A DNA stretch of 12,639 bases from Oscillospiraceae bacterium (GCA_016302005.1 JAEDOK010000040.1:1-12639); one strand, 5' to 3'; positions 1 to 7,115 are shown, counted from the stretch's first letter. Made by a program: numbers and translations. Notes: a model not told the origin generated them from the letters alone.

Positions 1-8
1 ACTGACAA

Positions 9-23
9 GTGGGCTTTGCCCAC
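9..23. repeat. Short perfect hairpin downstream of the ABC-2 permease gene
   Basis: GTGGGC, then TTT, then GCCCAC forms a perfect 6-bp stem with a 3-nt loop, about 50 nt past the permease stop codon at 73-75. On the minus strand it is followed by CTTGTCAGT, which has no T-run before the window edge, so an intrinsic terminator cannot be claimed. A minus-strand reading frame opens at ATG 66-64 and runs off the window edge, but it has no ribosome binding site and no recognisable motif. Confidence 0.35.
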
Positions 24-72
24 GCAGACAGAGCCGCTGATTCAACAGGACATGGCCCAGCACCATAGAGGG

Positions 73-1239
73 TTATTTGGAGAAAATGATCCTTTCACTT
101 TTGAACATCCGTGTCAGCACAAGGGCACCGAGCAGGGCATATATAAGGTTGCTTCCGACTGTGAGCAGCAGATGCAAGGCGGAGATGTCGAAGGTCAGAA
201 TGCTCACCATGCTCTGCACAGAGTTATACAGCGGAATCAGATAAACAGCGCTGCTACCGCTGGCGTCGTTGCCGAACATTGCGGTGATGCCCAGGAACAT
301 GACCACGAGCATCAGCGGCATGACCAAGGTTTGCGCTTCTTTCATGGTCTTTGCAAAGGCGGAGACGATGGAGATCAGCGCGACGAGCAGCAGAACGGTC
401 GAGGCAATTACCGCAGCCAAAAGGAGGTAGTCGCCTGCGGAATACAGGCTGCCGGAAATGCTGCCCGCGCCGCCCATCAGCTTCGGGAGCGAGAGTATTG
501 TGCCGATTGCGCTCGACGCGGCGGAGAGCAGCGCGATCACAGACAGCGCCATGATCTTGCCGAGGGCGATCTGACTTCTGCTGACGGGCGTAATGAGCAG
601 AGTGGCGATGGTGCCGCGCTCCTTTTCGCCCGCGATGGCCTCCGGCGCGACTGCCATGCAGCCTGAGAAGAGGAATATCATCAAAAGCATCGGCAGCATC
701 ATGGAGAAGAAACTGCTTGTCTCATCCGTATCGGAGGCAAGGTCGTATCCTACGCCGCCTGCGTTGACATCGAATTTATTGCAGAGCGTTGCCTCGTAGC
801 CGCTGAACAGCTCCTCCAACAGCAGATATGCTGCCTGTGAATCCGATGAGGAGGAGTTATAATAGATCGCAACATTCGGCGCGGCAGAGGAGCCGACTTC
901 GTAGTCGCTGACCGCCGCGTCAAAATCCTCCGGGAAAACGACGACGGCATCCAGTTCCTGTGCGCTGACGGCCTCCATCGCGTCCTCCTTTGCAGCAAAA
1001 TTTGCTAACCGAACGGACTGCGAAAGCATCGGTTCGACGGCATCGGAGGAGCCAAATACCGCGACGAGCGGCGGTGTCGTCTCGTCTGCGGAGAAGTTGC
1101 TCATGATCGCGCTGCCCATCAAGCTGTAAAGCAGATAGATCATCAGTCCGGGCAGGAGCACCGTGCTGAAAACCATACGCTTATCACTAAAGAAGCGGGC
1201 AAGCTCTTTTTTGAAGATTGTAAGCAAACCATTTCTCAT
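73..1239 (-). CDS. ABC-2 type (NatB-like) transporter permease
   Basis: Membrane subunit (388 aa) of an ABC-2/NatB-type exporter, predicted to pair with the ATPase encoded just upstream. The first hydrophobic segment is at about residues 23-43. A large non-membrane domain follows (about 45-185, Ser/Asp-rich), then about five further membrane segments from residue 188 to the C-terminus. The conserved ABC-2 loop EAIAGEKERGTIATLL lies just after the second membrane segment, which fits NatB/YhaP-type permeases with a big extracytoplasmic loop. The start at 1239 (MRNGLLTIFKKEL) overlaps the ATPase stop in an ATGA junction, so translation is probably coupled. A longer frame reaching 1326 would run deep into the ATPase gene and was rejected. 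The substrate is unknown: NatB relatives export sodium, and others export antibiotics or peptides. The last gene of the operon inside the window. Confidence 0.9.
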   Translation of the reverse strand: MRNGLLTIFKKELARFFSDKRMVFSTVLLPGLMIYLLYSLMGSAIMSNFSADETTPPLVAVFGSSDAVEPMLSQSVRLANFAAKEDAMEAVSAQELDAVVVFPEDFDAAVSDYEVGSSAAPNVAIYYNSSSSDSQAAYLLLEELFSGYEATLCNKFDVNAGGVGYDLASDTDETSSFFSMMLPMLLMIFLFSGCMAVAPEAIAGEKERGTIATLLITPVSRSQIALGKIMALSVIALLSAASSAIGTILSLPKLMGGAGSISGSLYSAGDYLLLAAVIASTVLLLVALISIVSAFAKTMKEAQTLVMPLMLVVMFLGITAMFGNDASGSSAVYLIPLYNSVQSMVSILTFDISALHLLLTVGSNLIYALLGALVLTRMFKSERIIFSK

Positions 1240-2012
1240 CTTCCGACACCTGCCGTTTCCGCATAGAGGTCGAAGAAACGATCCTCCAAGCTTTTTCCCG
1301 CGCAGACTGCCGCAAGCGTGTCGCAAAGCACCATTTTTCCGCCGATCAGTACGCCCACTCGGTCGCAGACCTTTTCGATCAGGCTGAAAATGTGCGTTGA
1401 GATCAGAATGGTCTTGCCGCGCTGCTTCAGCTCCAGTAGGTAATCCGTCACGACCTTTGCCGTCAGCACATCCAACCCGTTGGTCGGCTCGTCAAAGATG
1501 ATGACATTGGGGTCGTGGACGATGGAGACGGCAATAGAGACCTTCTGCTTCATTCCCTGCGAGAGATCGGCAAGCTTCGTCTGCGCAAATGCGTCGATGC
1601 CAAAGCGGGAAAACAGCGCCTGCTTGCGACTTTCCCGGACATCGGGCGCGATGCCGTGCAGGTCGGAGAAATAGTTGAACAGGTAGTCCGGCGTAAAGCA
1701 GTCCTCCAATTTCAATTCACCTGTCAGAAACGCGAGCTTGGAGCGAACCTCCGTCTCCTGCGTTACGATGCTTGCGCCGTCTAAAAACGCGTCGCCGCCG
1801 TCAGGACGGAGCAGAGTCGCGAGAATGCGCATCGTGGTCGTCTTACCTGCGCCGTTCGGACCCAGCAGCCCGAAGATCTCCCCGCGATAGGCGCAGAAGG
1901 AGATGTCATTTACAGCATGGCGTATCTTTTCTCCGGTTTTTTCCAGCCTCTGCTGCTTTGCCGAGAGACGGAAGCTTTTGGACAGATGTTCAACGCGTAA
2001 TATTTCTTCCAT
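1236..2012 (-). CDS. ABC transporter ATP-binding protein (NatA-like)
   Basis: Cytoplasmic ATPase (258 aa) that would power the adjacent ABC-2 permease. Visible motifs are Walker A GPNGAGKTT at 51-59, signature LSQGMKQ at 150-156, Walker B VIIFDEP at 170-176 and the switch histidine in STH at 205-207. The Q-loop position reads FLTGELKLEDCFT (about 95-107) instead of a canonical Gln, which is common in NatA-type proteins. I chose ATG 2012 because AAAGGA sits 6 nt upstream. A second ATG at 2027 overlaps the upstream stop codon (ATGA), would add five residues, and lacks as good a ribosome binding site. The residue 20-31 insert between the first strand and Walker A (KQQRLEKTGEKI) is typical of NatA relatives. 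The 3' end overlaps the permease start by 4 nt. Intact, with no missing catalytic residue. Confidence 0.92.
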   Translation of the reverse strand: MEEILRVEHLSKSFRLSAKQQRLEKTGEKIRHAVNDISFCAYRGEIFGLLGPNGAGKTTTMRILATLLRPDGGDAFLDGASIVTQETEVRSKLAFLTGELKLEDCFTPDYLFNYFSDLHGIAPDVRESRKQALFSRFGIDAFAQTKLADLSQGMKQKVSIAVSIVHDPNVIIFDEPTNGLDVLTAKVVTDYLLELKQRGKTILISTHIFSLIEKVCDRVGVLIGGKMVLCDTLAAVCAGKSLEDRFFDLYAETAGVGR

Positions 2013-2023
2013 AGGAATTCCTT

Positions 2024-2479
2024 TCATTTGATCGGGTTTTCGGCGATATATCGGTCTAAGAGTTCAGCAGCATCGCCGCAGAGCAGCTTACAGGGGCGCT
2101 TTTTATAATACTCCGCTGTACGAGCCTCCGGCGCAGCGCCTGCCGTGGTCTGCACGCCCGCAAGCAGCTCGCGGCAGAGATAGGATCCGTTCTTTTCGCG
2201 AAAATGGGCAGCAAGCGCCTGAATCCTTGCGTAATGTGCGGCTTTTTCCGGTTGAGATTCGGTCGTATTGCCGCCATAGAGCAGACCCGCGACCATGAAC
2301 ATGCCGCTGACCGCGCCGCAGACCTCGCGCAGTCTGCCCATTCCGCCGCCAAAGGAGGAGGCGAGGGAGAGCGCGATCTTTTCCTCCAACCCTGTCAGAT
2401 CGGAGAAGGCGAGAAGAACGGCTTGGGCGCAGTTATAGCCGTTTTCAAAGTTCTGTTCGGCAAGAGTACGGTGTGTCAT
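2024..2479 (-). CDS. C_GCAxxG_C_C family (putative redox-active) protein
   Basis: Small protein (151 aa) of the C_GCAxxG_C_C family, named for its conserved cysteine pattern and regarded as putatively redox-active or metal/cluster-binding. The cysteine sites are all present: NCAQAVL (Cys17), the glycine-rich FGGGMGRLREVCGAVSG (Cys54), YLCREL (Cys102) and RPCKLLCGDAAELL (Cys130 and Cys134). The central part is mildly hydrophobic but no convincing membrane helix is seen, so a cytoplasmic location is likely. Its ATG at 2479-2477 shares one base with the stop codon of the preceding gene (TAATG), and its own stop overlaps the longer possible start of the ABC ATPase. The family is often a stand-alone gene in Clostridia; its coupling here to an exporter is unexplained. 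Family assignment is strong; biochemical role is not known. Confidence 0.85.
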   Translation of the reverse strand: MTHRTLAEQNFENGYNCAQAVLLAFSDLTGLEEKIALSLASSFGGGMGRLREVCGAVSGMFMVAGLLYGGNTTESQPEKAAHYARIQALAAHFREKNGSYLCRELLAGVQTTAGAAPEARTAEYYKKRPCKLLCGDAAELLDRYIAENPIK

Positions 2480-3243
2480 TACGCTTCCTCCTTCGGAAAA
2501 ACGATGCCGTTGAATTTTAGCATATAACGGATCGGGTAATAGCCGCGCAGATAGTTGCGGTCAAACCAGTCGAAGGTAGCTTCAGGCAGGTGCACAAGCT
2601 CCGGCGCGTCGCAGCGGAACAGCTCGAAGGTCGTTTGATCTCCGCAGATCAAGGCAGCGATCAGTTCCTTTTGCCCCTCTGCGGCGAGACGATCCAAACA
2701 GGCATCCATCAGCGTGACGCAGATCAGCTCCTCCCGTGTGCCCCGCGTGGGCTTTGTGGCAAACCAGTAGAGGAAATCCGCCTGTGTGAATGCCCTGCGG
2801 GCGGTGACGAGAGCGAGCTTCTGAAATTCCTCCTCTGCGCCGCGCTTTAAGACATCAATGAGATAATACAGCAGCTTCTCGTCTAAACAGCAGCAGTCCA
2901 GCAGCACCTCGTAGGCGCTGCGCGGTCCGTCCGGCTCGTCGATCTGCGGCGGCTCGGAGGGATCGGGGGCAGCATCGGGTGCAGGTTCTTCGACCATGGC
3001 GCTCAGTGCAGCAAGAAGATCCTCCTCGCGATAGTCGGTGTAAACCTCCTCGGGAAGGGTCAGACCATCCTGTGCGGCGCAGCGGCGGACGAACTCCGGA
3101 ACGCCCATTGCCTGAATCTGCGCTTGCAGCTCCGCGGCGCGCGGCATCGGTTCCGTTTCATGCAGTTCAATGCCCTCCGGCGCAGTGCGCGTACCGTCGG
3201 CAAGTGCTTGTAAATATGTAAAATAATGCTCTATCAGCGTCAT
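2479..3243 (-). CDS. Hypothetical acidic protein, first gene of the ABC exporter operon
   Basis: I do not recognise this 254-aa protein. It has no signal peptide or membrane segment, so it is probably cytoplasmic. A mostly helical N-terminal part (1-85) leads into a Pro/Asp/Glu-rich linker (about 86-108, including EPAPDAAPDPSEPP). A cysteine-containing helical C-terminal domain follows (about 109-254, with LLDCCCLDEKLLYYLIDVL and an aromatic end, FDWFDRNYLRGYYP). The start at 3243 is chosen because GAGGTGG lies 6 nt upstream. The frame continues open to 3543, but that part lies across the divergent degV promoter and inside degV. A minus-strand TATAAT (complement at 3257-3262) and TAGTAT (3263-3268) sit just upstream, so a promoter with a very short leader is possible. 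The stop shares a base with the next start (TAATG), implying co-translation with the cysteine-motif protein. Confidence 0.75.
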   Translation of the reverse strand: MTLIEHYFTYLQALADGTRTAPEGIELHETEPMPRAAELQAQIQAMGVPEFVRRCAAQDGLTLPEEVYTDYREEDLLAALSAMVEEPAPDAAPDPSEPPQIDEPDGPRSAYEVLLDCCCLDEKLLYYLIDVLKRGAEEEFQKLALVTARRAFTQADFLYWFATKPTRGTREELICVTLMDACLDRLAAEGQKELIAALICGDQTTFELFRCDAPELVHLPEATFDWFDRNYLRGYYPIRYMLKFNGIVFPKEEA

Positions 3244-3298
3244 TGCATACCACCTCATTATAATACTAACACATTTGTCACGGAAATGCAACTGTCCT

Positions 3299-3327
3299 TT
3301 GACTTCAATTTTTTCTGCTGGTATAAT
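3299..3327 (+). promoter_or_regulatory. Sigma-A type promoter of degV (extended -10)
   Basis: TTGACT (-35, 3299-3304) and TATAAT (-10, 3322-3327) are separated by exactly 17 nt, and TGG directly before the -10 gives an extended -10 (TGn). Transcription would begin near 3334, about 28 nt before the degV ATG. The region is also upstream of the divergent gene starting at 3243, so the two promoters are less than 60 nt apart. Confidence 0.85.
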
Positions 3328-3361
3328 ATGCTTGACAGAATACAAAGATGGGGTGAGCACC

Positions 3362-4210
3362 ATGAAAATCAAGATCACTGCCGACAGTACCTGCGACCTC
3401 TCGCCGGAGCTGGTTCGGGAAAATGATATTACGATCATTCCACTGTATGTGAATAAGGACGGTAAGAGCTTCCGCGATGGGGTGGATATCGTCCCTGCGG
3501 ATATTTTTGCCCACGTTGCCGCAGGCGGAGCGCTTTGCAGCACTTCTGCCGTGCCGCTCGGAGAGTATGAGGAAGCGTTTCAAAAGAATCTTGAGGGCTA
3601 TGATGCCTTGGTGCATATCTCTATCGGCTCCGGCTTCTCGGTCACACATCATAACGCCTGCCTCGCGGCGGAGAATATGCCGAATGTCCGCGTCATTGAT
3701 TCGCGCAATCTATCTACCGGTCAGGGACATTTGGTTTTGGAGGCATGCCGTCTTGCGAAGACAGCGACCGACTTGGACGAGATGAAAGCGGAGCTGGATG
3801 AGATCGCCACGCGCATCGACGCGAGCTTCCTGCTCGATCGTTTGGATTACATGGTCAAGGGCGGACGCTGCTCCTTTGTGACCGCGCTGGGTGCAAATCT
3901 GCTGAAGCTCAAGCCCTGCATCGAGGTCGTGGATAACAAGATGATCGTCGGCAAGAAATACCGCGGCAATTACGCCAAATGTATGGAACGCTATGTGCGC
4001 GACCGTTTGGAAAATGCGGAGGACATCCTGGCGGAGCGTATCTTTGTTACACACACGCCTGTTGCGCCGGAGGTTAGTGAAACCGTCCATAAGACGGTGC
4101 GCGAGTGCATGAGCTTCGAGCACATCTATGATACCACCGCAGGCTGCACGGTCTCCTGCCACTGCGGCGAGGGCACGCTTGGCGTTCTCTTCATCCACAA
4201 AAAAGCCTGA
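3362..4210 (+). CDS. DegV family fatty-acid-binding protein (FakB-like)
   Basis: DegV-family protein of 282 aa, the usual length. Members bind a fatty acid in a deep pocket; characterised FakB proteins present it to the kinase FakA for phosphorylation before phospholipid synthesis. Family signatures in order are TADSTCDLSPEL (about 6-17), TSAVPLGEYEEAF (about 61-73), ISIGSGFSVTHHNA (about 86-99), VIDSRNLSTGQGHLV (about 111-125), LDRLDYMVKGGRCS near 160 and KPCIEV near 183. The start at ATG 3362 follows GGGGTGA with suitable spacing. The frame extends upstream to 3275 but that part lies across the promoter elements, so the longer version is rejected. It is monocistronic: its own promoter precedes it and a bidirectional terminator follows. 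No fakA gene is visible in the window, so the partner kinase must be elsewhere. The acyl-chain specificity cannot be read from sequence. Confidence 0.9.
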   Translation: MKIKITADSTCDLSPELVRENDITIIPLYVNKDGKSFRDGVDIVPADIFAHVAAGGALCSTSAVPLGEYEEAFQKNLEGYDALVHISIGSGFSVTHHNACLAAENMPNVRVIDSRNLSTGQGHLVLEACRLAKTATDLDEMKAELDEIATRIDASFLLDRLDYMVKGGRCSFVTALGANLLKLKPCIEVVDNKMIVGKKYRGNYAKCMERYVRDRLENAEDILAERIFVTHTPVAPEVSETVHKTVRECMSFEHIYDTTAGCTVSCHCGEGTLGVLFIHKKA

Positions 4211-4354
4211 CCGTGCGCCATGTGCACAACGAAGTAGGGGTTACTTTTCAAGACTCCCTTCCTTGATATGGTACCATAATACCTTATGGAACTCCCGTTC
4301 GATAGGAGGGTTTTATAGCGGTCTGTGTCTATTTTATAGAAATTGCTTCAAAAA

Positions 4355-4388
4355 ATCGGGAATCAGGTATTTAGACCTGATTCCCGAT
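4355..4388. terminator. Bidirectional intrinsic terminator between degV and hsp20
   Basis: A perfect 14-bp inverted repeat (ATCGGGAATCAGGT and ACCTGATTCCCGAT) encloses a 6-nt loop. On the plus strand it is followed by GTGTTGTTTTTG. On the minus strand the stem runs into a T6 tract (complement of the A-run at 4350-4355). It lies between the convergent stops of degV (4210) and hsp20 (4418) and can serve both. The remaining 4211-4354 stretch holds no gene; it contains the 12-bp palindrome TATGGTACCATA at 4267-4278, which I do not interpret. Confidence 0.88.
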
Positions 4389-4417
4389 GTGTTGTTTTTG
4401 CTGCGTTTCGAAACGGC

Positions 4418-4852
4418 TTATTGAATTTCCAATCTCCGCGTATCTGCTTTCGCAGGCTGCTGCTTCGGAAGAGCAAGCTTCAGAACGCCGTCCTGATAGG
4501 AAGCGCTGATGTTGTCTGCGTCGATGCCCTCCAAGCTGAAGCTGCGGGTATAGGTGCCGTAGGAGCGCTCACAACGGAGGTAGTTGCCCTTGCTGTCCTT
4601 CTTTTCGTAGTTCGAATGGCGCTCCGCGTTGATGACCAAACGGTCGTTGTCGATATCTACATGGATATCCTCCTTCTTGAAGCCCGGAAGATCAGCCGAC
4701 AGGATCAGCTTGTCGCCGTCGTCCTCAATATCGGTGCGGAAGGAGGCGAGTGCCTCGGGTGCGAATAGGCTGCGCTCGAAGTCCTCCAGCTCACGGAAGG
4801 GGTTATAAAGGTTCGCCTCATTGTGCTTACGGTACGGTGTAATTGTCAACAT
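4418..4852 (-). CDS. Hsp20/alpha-crystallin family small heat-shock protein
   Basis: Small heat-shock chaperone (144 aa), an ATP-independent holdase that binds unfolding proteins in the cytoplasm as large oligomers. A short N-terminal arm (LYNPFRELEDFERSLF, about 15-30) precedes an alpha-crystallin domain at about 38-130 (FRTDIEDDGDKLILSADLPG, EDIHVDIDNDRLVINAER). The hallmark near the domain end is DGVLKLALPK (121-130). The C-terminus ends RRLEIQ, an L-x-I version of the usual I-x-I oligomerisation motif. The start at ATG 4852 is preferred because GGAGG (complement at 4860-4864) lies 7 nt upstream; the in-frame ATG at 4870 would place that ribosome binding site inside the gene. It appears monocistronic. 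A perfect CIRCE operator about 125-150 nt upstream indicates repression by HrcA and induction by heat. Confidence 0.93.
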   Translation of the reverse strand: MLTITPYRKHNEANLYNPFRELEDFERSLFAPEALASFRTDIEDDGDKLILSADLPGFKKEDIHVDIDNDRLVINAERHSNYEKKDSKGNYLRCERSYGTYTRSFSLEGIDADNISASYQDGVLKLALPKQQPAKADTRRLEIQ

Positions 4853-4975
4853 AAGAATTCCTCCATTCATTGTTTCGACTCACCCTCACGGGTGTGTCTC
4901 ATTTGTTTTTCTGGCTTTATTTTCCCGCCTTAGTATGAACAAAGATACCTTTTTCTATGAACGGACTGTGAACTT

Positions 4976-5002
4976 TTAGCACTCTATAAAGAAGAGTGCT
5001 AA
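4976..5002. promoter_or_regulatory. CIRCE element (HrcA operator) upstream of hsp20
   Basis: TTAGCACTC, a 9-nt spacer (TATAAAGAA) and GAGTGCTAA match the CIRCE consensus exactly. The palindrome extends by two more A/T pairs on each side (4974-5004), giving 11-bp arms. HrcA binds this element and represses heat-shock genes. On the minus strand the spacer reads TTCTTTATA, and a -10-like TTTATA falls inside it. TTGGCT lies upstream at a rather wide 19-nt spacing, so HrcA binding would block RNA polymerase directly. The operator leads only to hsp20; on the plus strand no gene follows it. Confidence 0.93.
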
Positions 5003-5040
5003 AACTAAAAGCCAAATGGAACGGAGGAAAATTGCTTTGC

Positions 5041-5070
5041 TGTAGGGCGGGGACATGTCCCCGCCCTACA
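5041..5070. repeat. 30-bp perfect GC-rich palindrome
   Basis: TGTAGGGCGGGGACA is followed immediately by its exact reverse complement, TGTCCCCGCCCTACA, so all 30 bases pair with no loop. There is no T-run on either side, so it is not a typical terminator. It sits between the CIRCE element of hsp20 and the end of the ABC exporter gene. Palindromes of this composition recur between genes in many gut Clostridia (general knowledge), so it is probably a copy of a dispersed repeat. Other copies cannot be tested here. Confidence 0.8.
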
Positions 5071-5111
5071 TTAGATGCTTCGTTATATGCCCAATCGCAC
5101 ATTTACAAGTA

Positions 5112-5147
5112 CAGGATTGCCGCGTCGCTACGCTCCTCGCAATGACA
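5112..5147. repeat. GC-rich dispersed-type intergenic repeat
   Basis: The stretch from CAGGATTGCCGCGTCGC through CGCTCCTCGCAATGACA resembles a repeat motif seen between genes in many bacterial genomes, where it often reads GTCATTGCGAGGAGC on the other strand. It can fold back through ATTGC and GCAAT, with an inner GCGT/ACGC pairing. The remaining 5148-5223 region contains an imperfect nested stem (GGGG 5169-5172 with CCCC 5197-5200; CGCGT 5178-5182 with ACGCG 5188-5192). Read on the minus strand, that stem is followed by CTTCTTTTC and might terminate the ABC exporter transcript. Confidence 0.55.
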
Positions 5148-5223
5148 CGAAAAGAAGCCTATCCGCAAGGGGCACGCCGCGTCCGCAACGCGCATTCCCC
5201 GCGAGCATCCGCGCATAGCAGGA

Positions 5224-6960
5224 TTATAATTCGTCTTTCGACAACTGCGTTAATTGTGCGTCGCGGATACGGTAAACGCGGTCACAGAGAGAGAGAACGC
5301 TCGGGCGGTGGGTGGTGAGAATACAGGTCTTGTTCGGCAGGGCGGCGATGTTCTTCAGCACCTTTTCCTCCGTCTCCATGTCAAGTGCGGAGGTGACCTC
5401 GTCAAGCAGAAGGATCGGTGCGTCTGCCAAGACTGCGCGGGCGATGGCAAGACGCTGATTTTGTCCGACGGAAAGAGAGCTGCCTCGCTCCTGCAGGGTG
5501 CTGTAGATGCCCTGCGGCAGCGCTCGAACGAAGGTGTCCGCACAGGCGACCTTCAGCGCCGCATAGATCTCTTCATCGGTTGCACTCGGGCGTACAAGGC
5601 GAAGCGTGTCCGCAATCGTGCCGGAAAAGATGACATTATCCTGCGGGACATAGGAGAATAGGGAACGCGTGGCAGGGGAGAGAGGCACATGCAGCGCACC
5701 TCTGACCAGCTCCGCCGTGCCCTCCGACGGATGCAGGAGCGCCAGAAGAATGCGAAACAGCGTTGTCTTGCCGCTCCCTGACGGTCCGACGATAGCAATC
5801 ATCTCTCCGGGGGAGATGGATAATTCGAGCGCATCCAGCACAAGCGAACGGTTTTGATAAGAAAAACGCAGATTGTTAAGGCAAAGAGAGAATTTCTCTT
5901 TTTTGAGCGCTTCCACCTCCGCAAGACCCTCAAGCTTTTCCTGCGGGAGGTCGAAAATCGTCATAATACGCTGTGCGCTGACGGTGCATTCGATTGCGGA
6001 GGGTACAAGCTTGATGAGTGCGGAGAGGGCTGCGGAGAGGTAGCTTGCCAACTGGATGAACAGCACCATTGTGCCGAAGTCGATATACCCGCGCCAAAGA
6101 CGGTAAGCGCCCCAACCAAGGCAAAGATAACTGACGAGCAGACCGGCGGCGGAGAGAAGCGAGGAATTGACAACGGAAAAACGGTTAAAACGCAGGGCGG
6201 TGTCATAATAGCGCGATTGTACCCGCTTCAGCCGGTCGGTAAACGGATCAACGAGGTTGAATGCCTTGATGGACTGCACGTTTTGCAGCGCTTCCTCATG
6301 AAATGCCGTCATTTCGCTGTTCACGGTACGCATTTCCTTGCTGAGGACACGCATTTTTGAGACGAAAGGCTTTGCCGCGATCAATGTGAGTGGTGCGGTA
6401 ATCAGTGCGAAGACTGCCATGGTCGGATCATAGCAGAGAATCACAACAAGCGAAGCAATAAATTGCGCCAGCTTGATGATCAGTGTCGGCAGCCAACCGA
6501 GCACACTGTTTGCGACATTGGTGACATCGGTATTGACGCGGGTGAGAAGGTCGCCTGAATGGTACTGCTGCAGCGACTCCCAGTCGGTGCGCAAGAATGT
6601 ATCAAAAACCTCCGCGCGAAGCTCGTTTGATACGCGCAGATTGATCTTTGCGCTATAGCGGTTGATATAGGCGTTCAGCAAGATTCCTATAGCTGCCAAA
6701 AATACAACGACAAAGCCAACGGCAGCAATCCGCTTGCCGCCGTAGCCCTCCGCACTGAGCAGGACGATGGAGTTCACCAGCTCTTTTGAAGCGAGTGCGG
6801 AGACCATGCTCAGCCCCGTCGACAGCAGCCCAAGCAGAACATACGCCAGCACCGCCTTGCGATAGGCGCGGGTATGATAGTAGATCCAGCGAGTCTCGCG
6901 CCCGATCTCTTTCAGCGTACCGTCGTGCACGCGTTTTGTTATTTTTCGAAAAATACTCAT
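5224..6960 (-). CDS. ABC exporter half-transporter (fused membrane and ATPase domains)
   Basis: Fused ABC exporter subunit (578 aa), of the type that works as a dimer to expel lipids, drugs or peptides. The membrane domain (about 36-320) shows roughly six hydrophobic segments, near 36-58, 80-100, 155-177, 180-195, 262-285 and 297-318. The nucleotide-binding domain has Walker A GPSGSGKTT (392-400), Q-loop in YVPQDN (Gln440), signature LSVGQ (496-500), Walker B ILLLDE (516-521) and the switch histidine His551 in TTHRP. Two mild departures are LSVGQ instead of LSGGQ and DEVTSALD instead of DEPTSALD; neither removes a catalytic residue. AAAGGA lies 8 nt before the ATG. A hairpin terminator separates it from the upstream cps-like operon, so a link to polysaccharide export is only positional. 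No signal peptidase or peptidase C39 domain is present. No partner half-transporter is visible, so a homodimer is possible. Confidence 0.92.
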   Translation of the reverse strand: MSIFRKITKRVHDGTLKEIGRETRWIYYHTRAYRKAVLAYVLLGLLSTGLSMVSALASKELVNSIVLLSAEGYGGKRIAAVGFVVVFLAAIGILLNAYINRYSAKINLRVSNELRAEVFDTFLRTDWESLQQYHSGDLLTRVNTDVTNVANSVLGWLPTLIIKLAQFIASLVVILCYDPTMAVFALITAPLTLIAAKPFVSKMRVLSKEMRTVNSEMTAFHEEALQNVQSIKAFNLVDPFTDRLKRVQSRYYDTALRFNRFSVVNSSLLSAAGLLVSYLCLGWGAYRLWRGYIDFGTMVLFIQLASYLSAALSALIKLVPSAIECTVSAQRIMTIFDLPQEKLEGLAEVEALKKEKFSLCLNNLRFSYQNRSLVLDALELSISPGEMIAIVGPSGSGKTTLFRILLALLHPSEGTAELVRGALHVPLSPATRSLFSYVPQDNVIFSGTIADTLRLVRPSATDEEIYAALKVACADTFVRALPQGIYSTLQERGSSLSVGQNQRLAIARAVLADAPILLLDEVTSALDMETEEKVLKNIAALPNKTCILTTHRPSVLSLCDRVYRIRDAQLTQLSKDEL

Positions 6961-7038
6961 GTGTGCGTTCCTTTCTACAGGCGCCGATGGTATTTATGCG
7001 CGGAGAGCAGTGCCGATCGGTTCATTTTGTAAAACGAT

Positions 7039-7057
7039 GGGCGGCTGTCAGCCGCCC
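7039..7057. terminator. Hairpin terminator of the cps-like operon
   Basis: GGGCGGCT, loop GTC, and AGCCGCCC form a perfect 8-bp GC-rich stem about 60 nt beyond the stop of the last kinase gene. On the minus strand it is followed by ATCGTTTTACAAAA, a moderate T-run. A smaller hairpin (TGCCG, TAC, CGGCA) lies between it and the stop codon, at 7072-7084. The same GGGCGGCT core resembles dispersed palindromes in related genomes, so it may be a repeat acting as terminator. Confidence 0.6.
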
Positions 7058-7115
7058 GATTGTTTTCTTGCCGTACCGGCAGGGTGACAGTTAGGACCTG
7101 CGCCCTCACGGGAGC

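Noticed and set aside
1..66. Minus-strand frame opening at ATG 66 and running off the window edge
   Set aside because: Only 22 codons, no ribosome binding site and no recognisable motif; it could be the start of a fifth operon gene but cannot be supported.
16..666. 216-codon plus-strand reading frame
   Set aside because: It lies wholly antisense to the ABC-2 permease. Its product is rich in Gln, His and Arg with no family motif, and no ribosome binding site precedes it.
3244..3543. N-terminal 100-residue extension of the unknown 254-aa protein
   Set aside because: It would run through degV and its promoter, and a good ribosome binding site with correct spacing precedes the internal ATG at 3243.
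3710..4198. 162-codon minus-strand frame inside degV
   Set aside because: Antisense shadow of a well-recognised DegV coding sequence; no start signal.
4267..4278. 12-bp palindrome TATGGTACCATA downstream of degV
   Set aside because: No promoter or gene start is near it, and a 12-bp palindrome is easily explained by chance.
4343..4768. 141-codon plus-strand frame over the terminator and hsp20
   Set aside because: It begins at the terminator hairpin and is antisense to hsp20, with no homology visible.
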